Assembly (NCBI RefSeq): GCF_000003815.2
Contig: NC_049983.1
Span: 4,813,817 to 4,877,816 of the forward strand
Length of the DNA stretch: 64,000 nucleotides
Origin: Branchiostoma floridae
Taxonomy: Eukaryota > Chordata > Leptocardii > Amphioxiformes > Branchiostomatidae
Direction of reading: 5' to 3'
In this document: piece by piece, positions 11,010-22,900 of the stretch
How the letters are laid out: each line of letters opens with the position of its first letter
Position numbering within the stretch: the first letter of the stretch is position 1
Program-made: the position numbers and the translations under genes
Notes under the pieces: model-generated
Seen by the model: the letters and a program-made list of their open reading frames with translations, nothing else
What the model was told of the DNA's origin: nothing
Databases searched by the model: none

Positions 11010-11636
11010 TCACGCGCAGGTTACCGGATATAACGTTATATCCTCATACATGTCTTCAAAGTTCTTCTCCATGAAATCTACATAAAATTCCTTATCTTCA
11101 GCTGTCGGACAGTAGCTATCATCCTCGTCGTTTCTTCTTGGCGATGGGGTGTGGGACAGATGCCCACCGAAGGCTTCAAGCTCCTCGGCAAATTCTGTTT
11201 GGGAGAAACTACACAGAAAAGTCTCGTATACCTCGGTGAAGTCTTGTTCCATGAAGGTTTCTCTTAGCCTGTTGTCTTCGTCCTGTGACTGGTAGACGTA
11301 GTCGATGTGGAACGGGTTTCTGGCAGGACTGGGAATTCTCTGGTTGAGCGCGTGTGGTGGGGAGCATGGCTCGGCACATCTCGACATGGAATCGGTTGAG
11401 TAACAGAAACGGTCGTCCATCAGAAACTGGGTGGTGTTAGCCGGGGCACAAATGGTCTGACGCGGTCGGAGGCACGGCTGCCGGTTGACGCGATGAAGGG
11501 TTGTGTTCGCACAACACTGTGGCGATCCTAAAGTTTTCCGCCGAGCCAGACTGGCCTTCTTCTTTCCTCTTCGGACACATCTTCTTCTCCGTAACGTTAA
11601 TGTTGGCTGCATCCTACAGATCCTACTGCCGCACAT
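11010..11636 (-). CDS. HEXIM-like protein, short and divergent, single exon as read
   Basis: A 208-residue ORF with ATG at 11634-11636 and TGA at 11010-11012. Residues 15-34 are an arginine/lysine-rich arm (RRRRCVRRGKKK). Residues 64-75 read APANTTQFLMDD, nearly the signature APYNTTQFLMDD of HEXIM1/2, with Tyr replaced by Ala. Residues 128-138 (FMEQDFTEVYE) match the HEXIM FLQRDFSETYE segment, and a second similar stretch follows at 188-198 (FMEKNFEDMYE). The order basic arm, PYNT box, acidic FxxxDFxExYE is that of HEXIM, which with 7SK RNA inhibits P-TEFb (CDK9/cyclin T). Missing: the long C-terminal coiled coil that dimerises and binds cyclin T. A further exon could supply it, or the protein may be a reduced paralogue. 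Human HEXIM1 is also intronless in its coding part. The family assignment rests on motif recall, not a search. Confidence 0.65.
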   Translation of the reverse strand: MCGSRICRMQPTLTLRRRRCVRRGKKKASLARRKTLGSPQCCANTTLHRVNRQPCLRPRQTICAPANTTQFLMDDRFCYSTDSMSRCAEPCSPPHALNQRIPSPARNPFHIDYVYQSQDEDNRLRETFMEQDFTEVYETFLCSFSQTEFAEELEAFGGHLSHTPSPRRNDEDDSYCPTAEDKEFYVDFMEKNFEDMYEDITLYPVTCA

Positions 11637-11639
11637 TTG

Positions 11640-11850
11640 TTGAAAACGTTGGTTAGTGAACAGGAAAACCTTTTTCCGTCGTGCCGCTGTGGCGTCCTCA
11701 CGTTGTGCACACTGTTATGGAAATCGCCGACAAACAAACGCGTCTCGACGTTTGCGCAACGTCGGGAGGACGTTACAACATCGTCATAGCCCAAAATAGC
11801 AACCAATCACCGCGCAGTTACGCGCGATGAAATAGAAACAAAGGGAAGCA
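11640..11850 (-). promoter_or_regulatory. Probable promoter/5' UTR of the HEXIM-like gene
   Basis: Immediately upstream of the minus-strand ATG the sequence becomes rich in CG dinucleotides (ACGCGTCTCGACG, CGCGCAGTTACGCGCG), with a CCAAT box (AACCAATCACCG, around 11799) and repeated AACGTT. No TATA box is evident. Confidence 0.4.
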
Positions 11851-12627
11851 CCCATATCATGGTACAACACCATGCCCATATTATAACGGCGCATTATAAC
11901 GAAACATAAAAGAAAATACTTCAATGGGGTAACGTCATATTTATCAGTTTTCTAATCATCACTAAAGTCTAAAGGAATTTCAAACATTTCCTGCAACAAT
12001 AACCTATCATCTCGCGAGAGAAAACGAGCACCGACGAGTCCATATAGGAAATAGTGAGTGTTTTGAATATTTACCTGAATGGCAGCCTAATATGAAATTA
12101 AATAGCAGATTCGCACTTATCATCACAAAAATTAACCACTATAAGGGTGTATTTATTTCATAGTATTGTATTTCGAATGAAAGTAACGTTATATACTGGT
12201 AAGCTGCTTATTCAATTTATCCTATAAGAAATAGAATAGTCCGTGCACTTTGACCCACAGATAGCCTACGCCGGACACATGTGGCAAGGTTTTGTGCAGT
12301 TCCTTTGGAAATTTGGCCAAGATTGAACTTACACGTCTTGAACTTGGCTGACAACTTCTAAATACGAAGGTACAAACGTTTTGAAAGCTTCTTTCGTAGT
12401 GCATGTTCACGTCAGCAGTAAAATGATGCGGTGGGCCGTTACAAAAACACAAACGTGGAGGGGGGGTTGGAGAGGTTGGATTTTGCAAATTATTGCATCA
12501 ACCGCATTTTGGATTACCCGATTTTTGAGGGACATTTTAGTAACATAATGTAGTAACGTGTTAACTTGGTAAAATCTTTAAAAAGAAGGGTTGTTCTTTT
12601 GATTTTAGATTTTTAAAGGGGTATTCC
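11851..12627. other. Intergenic, nothing recognised
   Basis: AT-rich sequence with no supported exon, RNA gene or clear repeat structure. The ORFs present are short and without recognisable motifs. Confidence 0.5.
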
Positions 12628-14859
12628 CACTACACGAAAAAGCGAATATCTGGGTCGAATACTCCTGTATATAAACCCGGATATTCAAAATATGTGGCCG
12701 ATAACGGGTATATGCCGTCCGCACACTTGGTATAGACGGACCTGCATATGACCCGGAGATTCACAACTATTAGTGTGCGGGACATATGGAGGCCGATAAT
12801 GCCTGCATATGTGCCTGGCCATCCCAGTGCATGTCCCGCCCATGTCCGCTCATCCAACCCAAATTTCCTGCATATGCCTGCCTATTCGGGACATGCACCC
12901 TTGTTAGCACCTAATTATCACCTAATTATCTCACCCAGGCCTCGACTAGAGCGGCTTCATTATACCCTTTGTCATTGAAAGCAGCTTTGTTTTACTACCC
13001 TGCCCTACCTAGGATCCCCCCTCCCTGTAGTGTGTTTATTTTGCTTTTATTCTTTCTGAATGGTGAATGAATTTTCTTTATTTTTTCAAAGTATTTCTGG
13101 ACAGTAGACTGTCCTGACGATTTCCTCCATATGTGCTAGGAATGATGCTCCTTTTACGTCTTGTGAAGTTCTGCATTCCCGCTATCATACATTCTGTTGT
13201 CCACCCGTCTTCTGCACAGACTTTTATTAGTCAGGAGCACAGCTGCGGCAAAATTTCTAAACGTGGACGTGAAGATTTGTGGTAACCATTGATCCATCGC
13301 GACACGGGTGGGCAGCCTCCACTGTCCACGGGGCCGAAGCAGAAATCACCCGAGCCAACCACCGCCTCCGGCAGCAACTTTTAAGCCAGCCCTACATGGT
13401 GACGTGTGACGTAGTCTTAAACCGTCCGCAAAATCACAACCGGGCATGTCGGTCGTACCCCACCGTACTCTACAGAGCCTGCCCGCGCGCGAGGCTGGAT
13501 ACTAGCCATAAAATTACAGTTGTTTAACACTCCAAGCAGAATCCAATCCTTCAGCGTAGGCAGTTCAAATTCCACGCGGCAAGATGTTGTTTAGTGTCGA
13601 GGTCGTATCATTCTAAATCCCTCAGTACTCACTGACGTTGTCTGCCGTACATGCAGATATCCAGCTATCGGGATCCGTTGCGTAAAAGCGCAACCTCACA
13701 GAAAGAAGTCTAGCTCTGAAATGCCAACTGTAAAATTTGAAAATGTTGACATGTGTGTTGATTGGTCCTTATTTTCAAACACCTACATGCTGTGTGAAAT
13801 ACAATTGGCTAGTTCTGATGAGTATTTGCATACAGACAGACACAATAGGTCGGGAGGTCCACTGTAGCTAAATTCAGCTTTTTGTCACCTGGACTGAGTT
13901 CACAGTCAAACAATACCCACAAGGAACTAGGTGAAAATGTGTTCAACAGTTGTTAATGATTTCATACATCAGTCTGGTAACAAACATATTGTTTTTGCAA
14001 CAAGCATTATCCACAAGGATAAAAACGAATGAAGGCTTCCAATGCGAGCGTGGGTATATCATATACGCCATGTTTTCTTTTGTTTCAAAAGCACAACATT
14101 GGTCTTTAGACTGAAGCGGCCGTTTAATTGATAAGCTTAGGGCGTAAAATGACACACTACCCCACCATAGAATGGTGGACAATGTTATCATCAAACGTGT
14201 TAGATTTTACTTAGAATGTCCATTTCGTGTAGTTCAATCTAGGCAACAAAGTGCCGCAGCAAAAGAAAAAAAAAAGAATATTTAAATTGAGCGTGGGTAA
14301 GCCATGTTTTCTTTCGTGTCAAAAGTTTAAAAAAAAGTAAAATTAGTTGATTAGCTAAAAACGTAAAACCGAAGCTTAAGAATGTAATGATACCAAACGC
14401 TGGTATATGACGCGCTCAAAGTTATTTTTAGTGTTCGTTCTAGGTAACAATTCATTGGAAAACGATGATACGCGCCATTCGTGCGTAGGCCTTTCTTTGT
14501 TCTTGTAAAACAATGCATTCGTTTATATCAGGCGTTTGTGAGTTTTGTTGACTGAAAATGCCAGACAAGTCAATACACATCCGCTTGGAGAGTACTTTTA
14601 TGTAAAGCGGAAGTATCATTACGCCTATCAATTCACACACAAGATGGTCTCTTGTTTGGCATTACTCAAGACACAAGACGTGAGCAGGGGCCGCATATCC
14701 CCATACATGTCTAATTACCGGATGTGCAGGCATAAGCGGTAATATGCAGGACCCGCGCTTGTCATGACAGGATATGACTGCACATGCCCCGGATACACCG
14801 GGTTTCACGGGACATATGCAACCCCAAAAACGACCGGATATTCAAGTTTTCGTGTAGTG
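12628..14859. mobile_element. Non-autonomous CACTA (EnSpm)-type DNA transposon
   Basis: The left end reads CACTACACGAAAA-AGC-GAATATC-TGG. The right end, read inversely, is CACTACACGAAAA-CTT-GAATATC-CGG. The trinucleotide TCC is present on both sides (12625-12627 and 14860-14862), as expected for this superfamily's 3-bp target duplication. Sub-terminal regions (12640-12900, 14690-14830) are crowded with CATATG/GCATATG and CCGGATAT-type motifs in both orientations, typical transposase-binding clusters. The 2232-bp body has no ORF above about 83 codons, so it depends on a transposase elsewhere. Confidence 0.7.
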
Positions 14860-14918
14860 TCCACTGTACAATAGAAGGGATTATTATTTTCCAATAGACA
14901 AATTATGTATCGCTGTGG

Positions 14919-14985
14919 CTATTGACACACTCAGTGTGCCAATAGCCAAACAGGCTATTGACACACCGAGATGCCAGTCAGCCAA
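14919..14985. repeat. Hairpin repeat GGCTATTGACACAC, left cluster
   Basis: GGCTATTGACACACTCAG, then GTGCCAATAGCC, AACAGGCTATTGACACAC: inverted and direct copies of one 14-bp word within 65 bp. The same words recur at 15783-15894 in inverted order, so the two clusters bracket 0.8 kb. Confidence 0.6.
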
Positions 14986-15149
14986 TCAGAGCTTGTAACA
15001 TGCCTTTCCGGCAATATTTTACACAAGCAATAGTTGATTAGACATTGTTCGGAAGATTAGACATTGGAATCTTTGAATCTTGGAATGAACGGACGTATTC
15101 AAGTTATGCCCTACATCTGGATACCTAATAATACAGCCTTCATCGTGCA

Positions 15150-15260
15150 TGTATGACGTAGCGTAGTGGAATGAGCGTTGACCCGGGAATTCATGATACC
15201 AGCTCCGACCCGGTTCGAGTCCGCGCCGGAGTTTTTTTAATTTTTTTTTTTTTCAATTTT
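15150..15260 (+). repeat. tRNA-like (SINE head) sequence with Pol III boxes and T-run
   Basis: A box-like TAGTGGAATGAGCG is followed about 45 bp later by a perfect B box, GGTTCGAGTCC, and then TTTTTTT, a Pol III terminator. A proper acceptor stem cannot be formed and the T stem has a mismatch, so this is a tRNA-derived SINE or tRNA relic rather than a functional tRNA gene. Confidence 0.5.
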
Positions 15261-15301
15261 TCTTGTCCCTTTTTAAACATCCATTTGATATAAGAATATT
15301 T

Positions 15302-15525
15302 TATATATAAACAACTTTTAAAGTTTCTGTTAACAATATAAACCAAAAATAACACTGACCACAAAACATGTCATAATTTTCGGCCGTGTGGTTCCGGCGC
15401 TATCGGCAGCGACTCGGAAGAATATTTATTTCACATTAAAAATAATGGAGGTAAAACAACAACTATAACTTCGCTTCCTTAGTCAGTTAGTGATATAAGT
15501 TTTGAGGCCGAAAATTCTCCAATAT
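15302..15525 (+). repeat. Dispersed repeat, copy 1 (partner at 63265-63500)
   Basis: Shares, in order, TATATAAACAA, ATAAACCAAAA, AAAACATGTCATA, GTGGTTCC, ACAA-AACTATAACTT, GATAT-AGTTTTGAGGCC and AAATTCTCCAA with the segment near the right edge, same orientation, with insertions and deletions between. Function unknown. Confidence 0.65.
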
Positions 15526-15782
15526 GGCAGGAATTCGTCGGTAAACACAGCTAAAAACGTGTTCCTAACCGATCCAACATGGCTGCCATGATCACATGCG
15601 GTGACAGTAAAAATAGCACCCTATATGATATCAGATTCCGATGTTTAAAATTGTGCCGTAAACACGTGAAAAAGATCGTATTTTGGGTTGATAATGGACA
15701 CAGGATGCCATTTGTATTTTTCAGAGTGTTGCATGTCAAATATAATCGTAAGATTTCCTCATTTTAGTGGTTTCTATCACTG

Positions 15783-15894
15783 GGTGTGTCAATAGCCTAA
15801 CAGGCTATCGACACACTCAGAGTGCCACTAGCCAACACAGGCGAACGACACACTGAGTGTGTCAATAGCCTGTGAGGCTATTGACACACGGGGT
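15783..15894. repeat. Hairpin repeat GTGTGTCAATAGCC, right cluster, running into the gap
   Basis: GTGTGTCAATAGCC-TAACA-GGCTATCGACACAC, then GTGTGTCAATAGCC-TGTGA-GGCTATTGACACAC: near-perfect hairpins with 14-bp arms and 5-base loops. The last one abuts the N run, suggesting that the assembly broke in this repeat. Confidence 0.65.
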
Positions 15895-16325
15895 NNNNNN
15901 NNNNNNNNNNNNNNNNNNNNNNNNNNNNNNNNNNNNNNNNNNNNNNNNNNNNNNNNNNNNNNNNNNNNNNNNNNNNNNNNNNNNNNNNNNNNNNNNNNNN
16001 NNNNNNNNNNNNNNNNNNNNNNNNNNNNNNNNNNNNNNNNNNNNNNNNNNNNNNNNNNNNNNNNNNNNNNNNNNNNNNNNNNNNNNNNNNNNNNNNNNNN
16101 NNNNNNNNNNNNNNNNNNNNNNNNNNNNNNNNNNNNNNNNNNNNNNNNNNNNNNNNNNNNNNNNNNNNNNNNNNNNNNNNNNNNNNNNNNNNNNNNNNNN
16201 NNNNNNNNNNNNNNNNNNNNNNNNNNNNNNNNNNNNNNNNNNNNNNNNNNNNNNNNNNNNNNNNNNNNNNNNNNNNNNNNNNNNNNNNNNNNNNNNNNNN
16301 NNNNNNNNNNNNNNNNNNNNNNNNN
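15895..16325. other. Assembly gap (431 N)
   Basis: Unsequenced. A 5' noncoding exon or the promoter of IARS1 could lie here. ORFs that cross the run are artefacts. Confidence 0.99.
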
Positions 16326-16994
16326 CTCGCTCATTATGTATTAATAAATATATAATCAGCCGATCTTTGGTGGAATTCCACTTGTGGTGAAATACGCAAT
16401 GCGTGCTTGTAAAACAATGTGACACTCACTAAACCCATGCAGACCCTACGCTTGCATTTGCTATGCTTGTAGACACTTTCTTTGTCATGAATATTTCCGG
16501 CATAAATAAGGGACGCTAAGCACACCAAGAAGGTCAATTGTTCATAAGATATCAAAGAACATATGGCAAGACATGTTTGTCTTAGCATCCCTAAAATTAG
16601 TTTTGTAACCTAGCTTACATCAGATGTTGTCAGGCATGTAATTTGTGTTCAGCTATAGGCTGAGATTTATTAATTTGAGGGTACTTGGGGAGTTTTGTAG
16701 AGGACTGAATTGTTATTTGTTTTTTTAATGCACTAGGGGCTAATAATGGGTACTTTATCATATAATGTTTATGCATTTGTCACTTCCTACAATTAATATC
16801 ATTCAGAAAATAACTCTCCCTTCTGGAATGAATTGCCCCTTTAAAAAAACATATACATTGGGTACTTTTATTCCAGGGCGTAGTTGGGAGATGAGAGTGA
16901 GTATTCTCCACACACTGAAAATATGTCTCCAGCCTGGGTTACAATCATGATAGTAACCTGACCTACCTTGTTCGTTCCTCCTTAGTAGACAAAC
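16326..16994 (+). other. Upstream region of IARS1 start codon
   Basis: No TATA box or CpG island stands out. An acceptor-like CCTCCTTAG at 16977-16985 just before the ATG suggests that the first coding exon may be preceded by a noncoding exon further left, possibly in the gap. Confidence 0.4.
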
Positions 16995-19900
16995 ATGGTG
17001 GAGCCGGTGCCTGAGAGGCTGGATTTTCCTCTTGCTGAAGAAGAAGTGCTGAAGCTCTGGAAACAACTGAATGCTTTTCAGACATCTCTCAAACAGTCCA
17101 AGGGAAAGACCAGGTACAAAAGTGTCCTAATATCCACCTGCAGTAGTCCTGCATTTGTATTCCTATATTACAGGTATATTATATGTACTGTTGTCCTTGC
17201 TTGATGTGTAATCTGTATAATGTTTATTTGTAGCTGATGATTACATTTTTCATTGAATACTAAGGAATTTTGGTAATTCCTACTTTATATTACTAGTACA
17301 TGTAGTAGAAAAACTAGTATCCACACCTCGACCAATCGAATGGGAACATTCCTCGGGAATGCGTACAGTCCTCTAAAAAAGCAACAGTCCTCAACTTTCA
17401 AGCGTACAGTCCTCTTGGAAAGCAGACAGCACTCTTTTTTATATAAGCGTACAGTCCTCAGGAATCAGTTCAGTTCTCAAGGAAACCCTGCCGGACACCC
17501 CCGCCGGCCCATGGCCGTTAACCGAACAAATCGCTTCCTAGTTCATCTAAATCATAATATCCTAAACTTTCACCCCACCAGTTCACTCGACAAACGTCTC
17601 AGCTTGCAAGGTAAGACTAGTTTTTGATTGAAATTTGAGGCTTGTTGGAAATGAAGCTGACCGCGCGGCAGACCATCACTTCTGTTGCACTCGCAGCAAG
17701 CACAACATGGAGTTTTAGCCTAAATATCCGTATGCTTGTTGCACACGTATATGAGAGAAGTTTGTAACACAATATTAGTCGCCATTATCGGCTATGGCCT
17801 GTCAAAAGGCTTTGATATACAGGAAATGCCCGCATTATGCCACCATTAAAACAATGAACAAAAGTGATAGTCTGCTATGTGGTTGGCTTCATTTTTAACA
17901 AAAACCAACTAAGAAACCCTTGTTATGCGTAGAAGTCTTAGCTGCCGTCTCTTCGCAGGTACTCCTTCTATGATGGGCCTCCGTTTGCAACTGGCCTGCC
18001 CCACTACGGCCACATCTTGGCAGGCACCATCAAGGACATCGTGACCAGATGGGCGCACCAGAGTGGCTTCCATGTGGAGAGGAGGTTTGGATGGGACACC
18101 CATGGCCTGCCAGTGGTGAGTCGGCATCATGGTGGAACTAGGGATACATACAATGTACCTACATGTAAACCCACGTTTAGGTTCAGGTGTGGATTAGAAT
18201 CTAGAGGTTCCGGTTCAGGTCCGGATCTAATAAATCCTTACCTAAACCCATGGCATATTTGAATAATGTTATAATGGCATGACATGAGCAACTTTGCTGA
18301 AGTAAGTTGCGATAACTTGCGACACTTTGGGAATACAGCAATGGCCGCCATAGATAGCAATGCATGTCGACATTATCGTCTTTTTCCAGCGCAAGTTGCT
18401 CAATTTTTGGAGGCTCCATTTTTTTTACCTGAACATAAGCGTTTTTGCAGGTCAGGATTCGGTTCAGCGTACCGGTACTCATCCCAATGTGGAACCATAC
18501 AATGGATGAAAGTCAACTACAAGGACTGTTTCTTAGTTTAATGCCTGCCTGCCTTAGTGTCCCATATTTAATTATAATTTGCAATAAATGAAGTGAAGTG
18601 AAGTAACAAGGAAAAAACTGCGTTGACTGCTGCAGTCCTGTTTTCCTGTTTATCATATTTTTTTGAAAGAAGAATATCTCTTTTACAACATTTTAACTTC
18701 AGTTTCTAAATTCTATCCTCCATCTGTTATAGGAATATGAAATTGACAAGACCCTGGGGATCAAGGGACCTGGAGATGTAGCCAGGATGGGCATTGACAA
18801 ATACAATGAGGCCTGCAGAGGTATTGTCATGAGATACGCTGGGGAATGGAAGGTGAGATGATTAACTGTGTACTAAATGTTTTTAAGAATATTCTTGTAA
18901 TAAGTTCCTTTGCCAAGGAGGTTTTGTCTTTTGTGGTCTTGTTATTTTATGGTTTAATTAAAATCATAATATGAGAAGGTATGGATGGATAACATTCAGT
19001 ATTATAAGAAATAGTTGGTACTGCAGTTTCATTTATATTGTTTTGGACATTTATGATTTTTAAGCTTAAGGGCTTGATAAGGACTTATAAGACATGGTGT
19101 AGGCTTGTCCCCTAGTGACATTTGCTTGAACTACAGGAAAATTTTTGTCGGAACTTTTAGATCCAATAATACATCAAGTAGGATTTTTTGGCGATGCTCA
19201 GGGACGAGCCAAATGGTTTTTATATAGTGTTCAGTCTGCAAGAATTCTAGGAATTGTGCAGGCATGTGTCCACAGGAATGCAGGTCCATAGGAATGTTTG
19301 GAATTCCAGTCAGGGAGCCAGCTGCTGGAATTCCAACCTGATAGAAAGTGGGTCATGCAGACTCCCTTTGGGACAATAGGCATTTGGCCTAGAAAACTGT
19401 GATAGTAGGCCACAGATTGATTGATAACATTTTGTATTGCCAGACTTGTTACCTCCATGAAATTTCATGGAGGTTATATTTTACCCCGCGTTTGTCTGTG
19501 TGTCTGTGTGTCTGTGTGTAAACAAGATAACTCAAGAACGGCTTGGTGGATTGGTTTGATACTTGGTGTGTTGGTAGGGTGTGATGAAAGCTGGAAATGA
19601 TTAGATTTTGGGCCCCCTAGCGACTCCCCTTGGTACTGCAGCGCAACTTCCGGTTTTGCTATCTTGGTGTTCTGAACATGCTATGGTCACGATTTTTGAG
19701 TATTAGATAGCTCTTGTGCTCAGGAAGAAGTGACATAAGTTTGGGCCCCCTAGCGTCTAGTTTTAGGATAGCAGGGGCATTTTTGTCAAAAACTTCTGAC
19801 GAGGATAACTCAAGAAGGGAACAACGGATTTTCATGATTTTTGGTATGTAGGTACCTTGGGCAATGTTGTACAAGATGAAATACTAATTATGCAAAATAG

Positions 19901-22900
19901 GAGCAAATTTGCATAATTAATGACAACATTCAATCATAGCAGTTTTTTCTATGTATCTCTTGTCTTGGACGTTATATGGTCTTGAAATTTGAGTGGTAGA
20001 TAGCTTTCAGTGTCATGACAAAGTGGAGCAAGTTTCAGCCCCCTAACATTCAATTTAGGAACTGCAGGGGCATTTTTGTCAAGACATTCCAAAGAGGATA
20101 ACTGCAGAAAGGATTAACGGATTGTCATCATATTAGGCATGCGGGTACCTTAGGCAAAGATGTTCATAATGATATACATGTTATGCAAATGAGGACTTAA
20201 TTTGCATAATTAATGAGGAAATTGTATAATTCCATTGTTTTCAATAACTGGACTTCTGATAAATGTAACACATGTTAATTATGATAGGTGGAATATAAGC
20301 AGATACTAAATATGGTAATGAGGAACTTATTTGCATAATTTATGTAAAAATTGCAAAACCACTTTATGATTAATAATGGGAATTTTATAATTGCGACATG
20401 TGTACGATTGTCAATGATGAACAACACCATGCATAAATTATGTTAATGTCTTAGTCATTTGCGTGAAATTTACAAAAGCTCTAAATTTTCATGGAGGTAT
20501 GAGGTCGCCGAACTCTAGTTGTATATGTGTTATGCTGCTCCTTCCCAGGATATTGTAACACGACTTGGCCGCTGGATTGACTTTGACCATGACTACAAAA
20601 CACTTTACCCATGGTTCATGGAGTCCATCTGGTGGGTGTTCCGTCAGCTGTATGACAAGGGTCTGGTGTACCGAGGCTTCAAGGTCATGCCCTACTCCAC
20701 GGCCTGCAGTACTCCACTGTCCAACTTTGAGTCCAACCAGAACTACAAGGACGTGCAGGACCCGGCTGGTAAGGAAAGCCACACTTTTCAATGAGAGTTT
20801 ATTTGCAAAATTTCAAATAAATTTAATTGTTAATAAACAATTTCTTTGAATAAGTGTCTTTTTTCTAGGTTTCAAAATATTTTTTCCAAACTATATTTTC
20901 CAGTAACAAAAAAAAAACTTGTAGGTTGCCTATCATCTTTGCCTGAGTATGGCTTGAAATACAGGCTACATTACACACTTTTCTGCCCACAAAATTGCAG
21001 CTGTGCATCTAATTTTTGACTGGAGCACATAGCTGTTGTGTAGTATTATGGTCTCATTGATGTATTACTCCAAGTGTATACTCTGAAAGAGATCTGAGCC
21101 AAGAAATAAACAGCTGCATGGACATGTGTTATTAGCGTTGAGACATTCCCTTTTAGCCAGCCGATTGATCTCAAAAGTTAGATTGTATAAAGTACCCTGT
21201 ATGATTGTTGTACAATAAAGTTTTATTAGGTTATGGTCTTTTTCTATGCTAGAAAATTAGTAGAATACAGCATATTCTTGATGTTGTCAGATTGTGTCAG
21301 AAAACATAGTAGAACCTTTCTGACTTGTTTAAACTTAACCATGCAAATGTAGAGTTGCTGTTAGTTGTTCAGTAGAGTGCCCCCTCCTCATAAACCACAT
21401 GGTACTGATACACCATTTTGCTGTTGACAACAGTGGACAGCTAATGGCTAAGGAGGTGATGTGAAGTCTGACATCTTTTTTTTTTCCACACTGTAAACTG
21501 CAGTGATTGTGAACTTCCCTCTGGATGAAGACCCAGGTGTGTCGATGATAGCCTGGACCACCACACCATGGACACTCCCCAGCAACATGGCGCTGTGTGT
21601 CAACCCACAGCTGGACTATGTCAAGGTCAAAGGTGCGTTAACTGTATGACCTGCCCAGGAGCAGGGACTGTGGGGTTTTTAAAGGTATCAAACTTTCTGT
21701 GGGGTTTTTAAAGGTATCAAACTTTCACTTGTTTGATGGTCAGATATGAAATATGTATGCATTAGGGGTGGGTACCGGTACAAAACTTGTTTTTCTTATT
21801 GGACCAGTCCAGAAAAACCGGACCTGAAAAAATTCGGTGGACCGGATGTTGGACCTATTGGAAAATTGACAGTTTATAAGATCAGGCATTCACACGTTTT
21901 AGGGCTTACCAGTCGAAGAAAATAACAAGAGCGAAGTAGCGTAGAGCCTATAGTCATTTTTACCAAGGTTTGTAGGATTGCAGTCAGCCTTGTAGGATTT
22001 TAAAACGCCAGTTGGAGTCGAATACTCTACAGGTCCGGACCTGGACCTGATACCCTGGACCTGAACCGGACCTGGACCTGAATTTTCTGTACCGGTACCC
22101 ACCCCTAGTATGCATGTATGTTAACTGACAGACTACAAAGTTTGTTTATACAGTCAACATGATACAGAAAATACAGCAAGTACCTTTATGTTCACTTGGA
22201 CTTACTTTTTTTGTAGTTTTACGTTGTTGAGCTTATCAGAAGTTCAGAGAGTTTTTGGCTGTAGCGCAAGATAATTGATTGTTTGTGAACAAGAAAAACT
22301 CTTTAAAAGTGTAAAATGTCAAACAATTCTGCCTGCTTGGTTTGAGTTCTTGACAGTTACATCTGTTGCCTGTTGTCTCTACTGTGTACTGGTACAAAAC
22401 TGGTTTTTTTTGGGCCAGGTCCAGAAAAAAGGGAGATGACAAAAATCGTATGTACCGGGAAGTATGTATGTATGTATGTATGTATATATGCATACATACA
22501 TACACTCATACATACATGTAACAACTTTGGACATGTTCCCACAGATAACACCACAGATAAGGTGTACATCATGATGGAAGCCAGGCTGGAGGCACTGTTC
22601 AAGAAACCTGAGGAGTACACTATTCTGGACAGGTGTGTCTTTAGGGCATTTTTAGAAACAGAACATGTGCAATGCTACTCCTAACAAGGGTTCAGAGACC
22701 TCATACCTTCATTTAATATTCTGATTATGCAAATGATTTTCACATCTGCATAATTTATGCTGGCTTATGTACAAATGTACACCTTTCACTAACTTACACA
22801 GGTTACAATGTTGTCAGCCCAATCATTTACTACCTGTACTAAGTAGATTTAGGACACTTTCCCATTAATTATGCACATTAGGGACTTATTTGCATAATTA

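Noticed and set aside
11597-11806. 69-codon minus-strand ORF overlapping the HEXIM-like start
   Set aside because: Different frame, no motif, and it lies in the presumed 5' UTR.
13279-13527. 82-codon ORF inside the CACTA element as a transposase remnant
   Set aside because: No DDE-type or other transposase motif; too short to call.
15150-15235. Functional tRNA gene
   Set aside because: The B box is perfect and a T-run follows, but the acceptor stem cannot pair and the T stem has a mismatch; kept only as a tRNA-like SINE head.
15828-16425. ORFs across the gap
   Set aside because: Their length comes from N bases.
17340-17627. 95-codon ORF and TATATAAG motif in IARS1 intron 1, ending before a strong donor
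   Set aside because: Three GTACAGTCCTC repeats and no protein similarity; IARS1 exons 1 and 2 join in phase without it. A cryptic exon is possible but unsupported.
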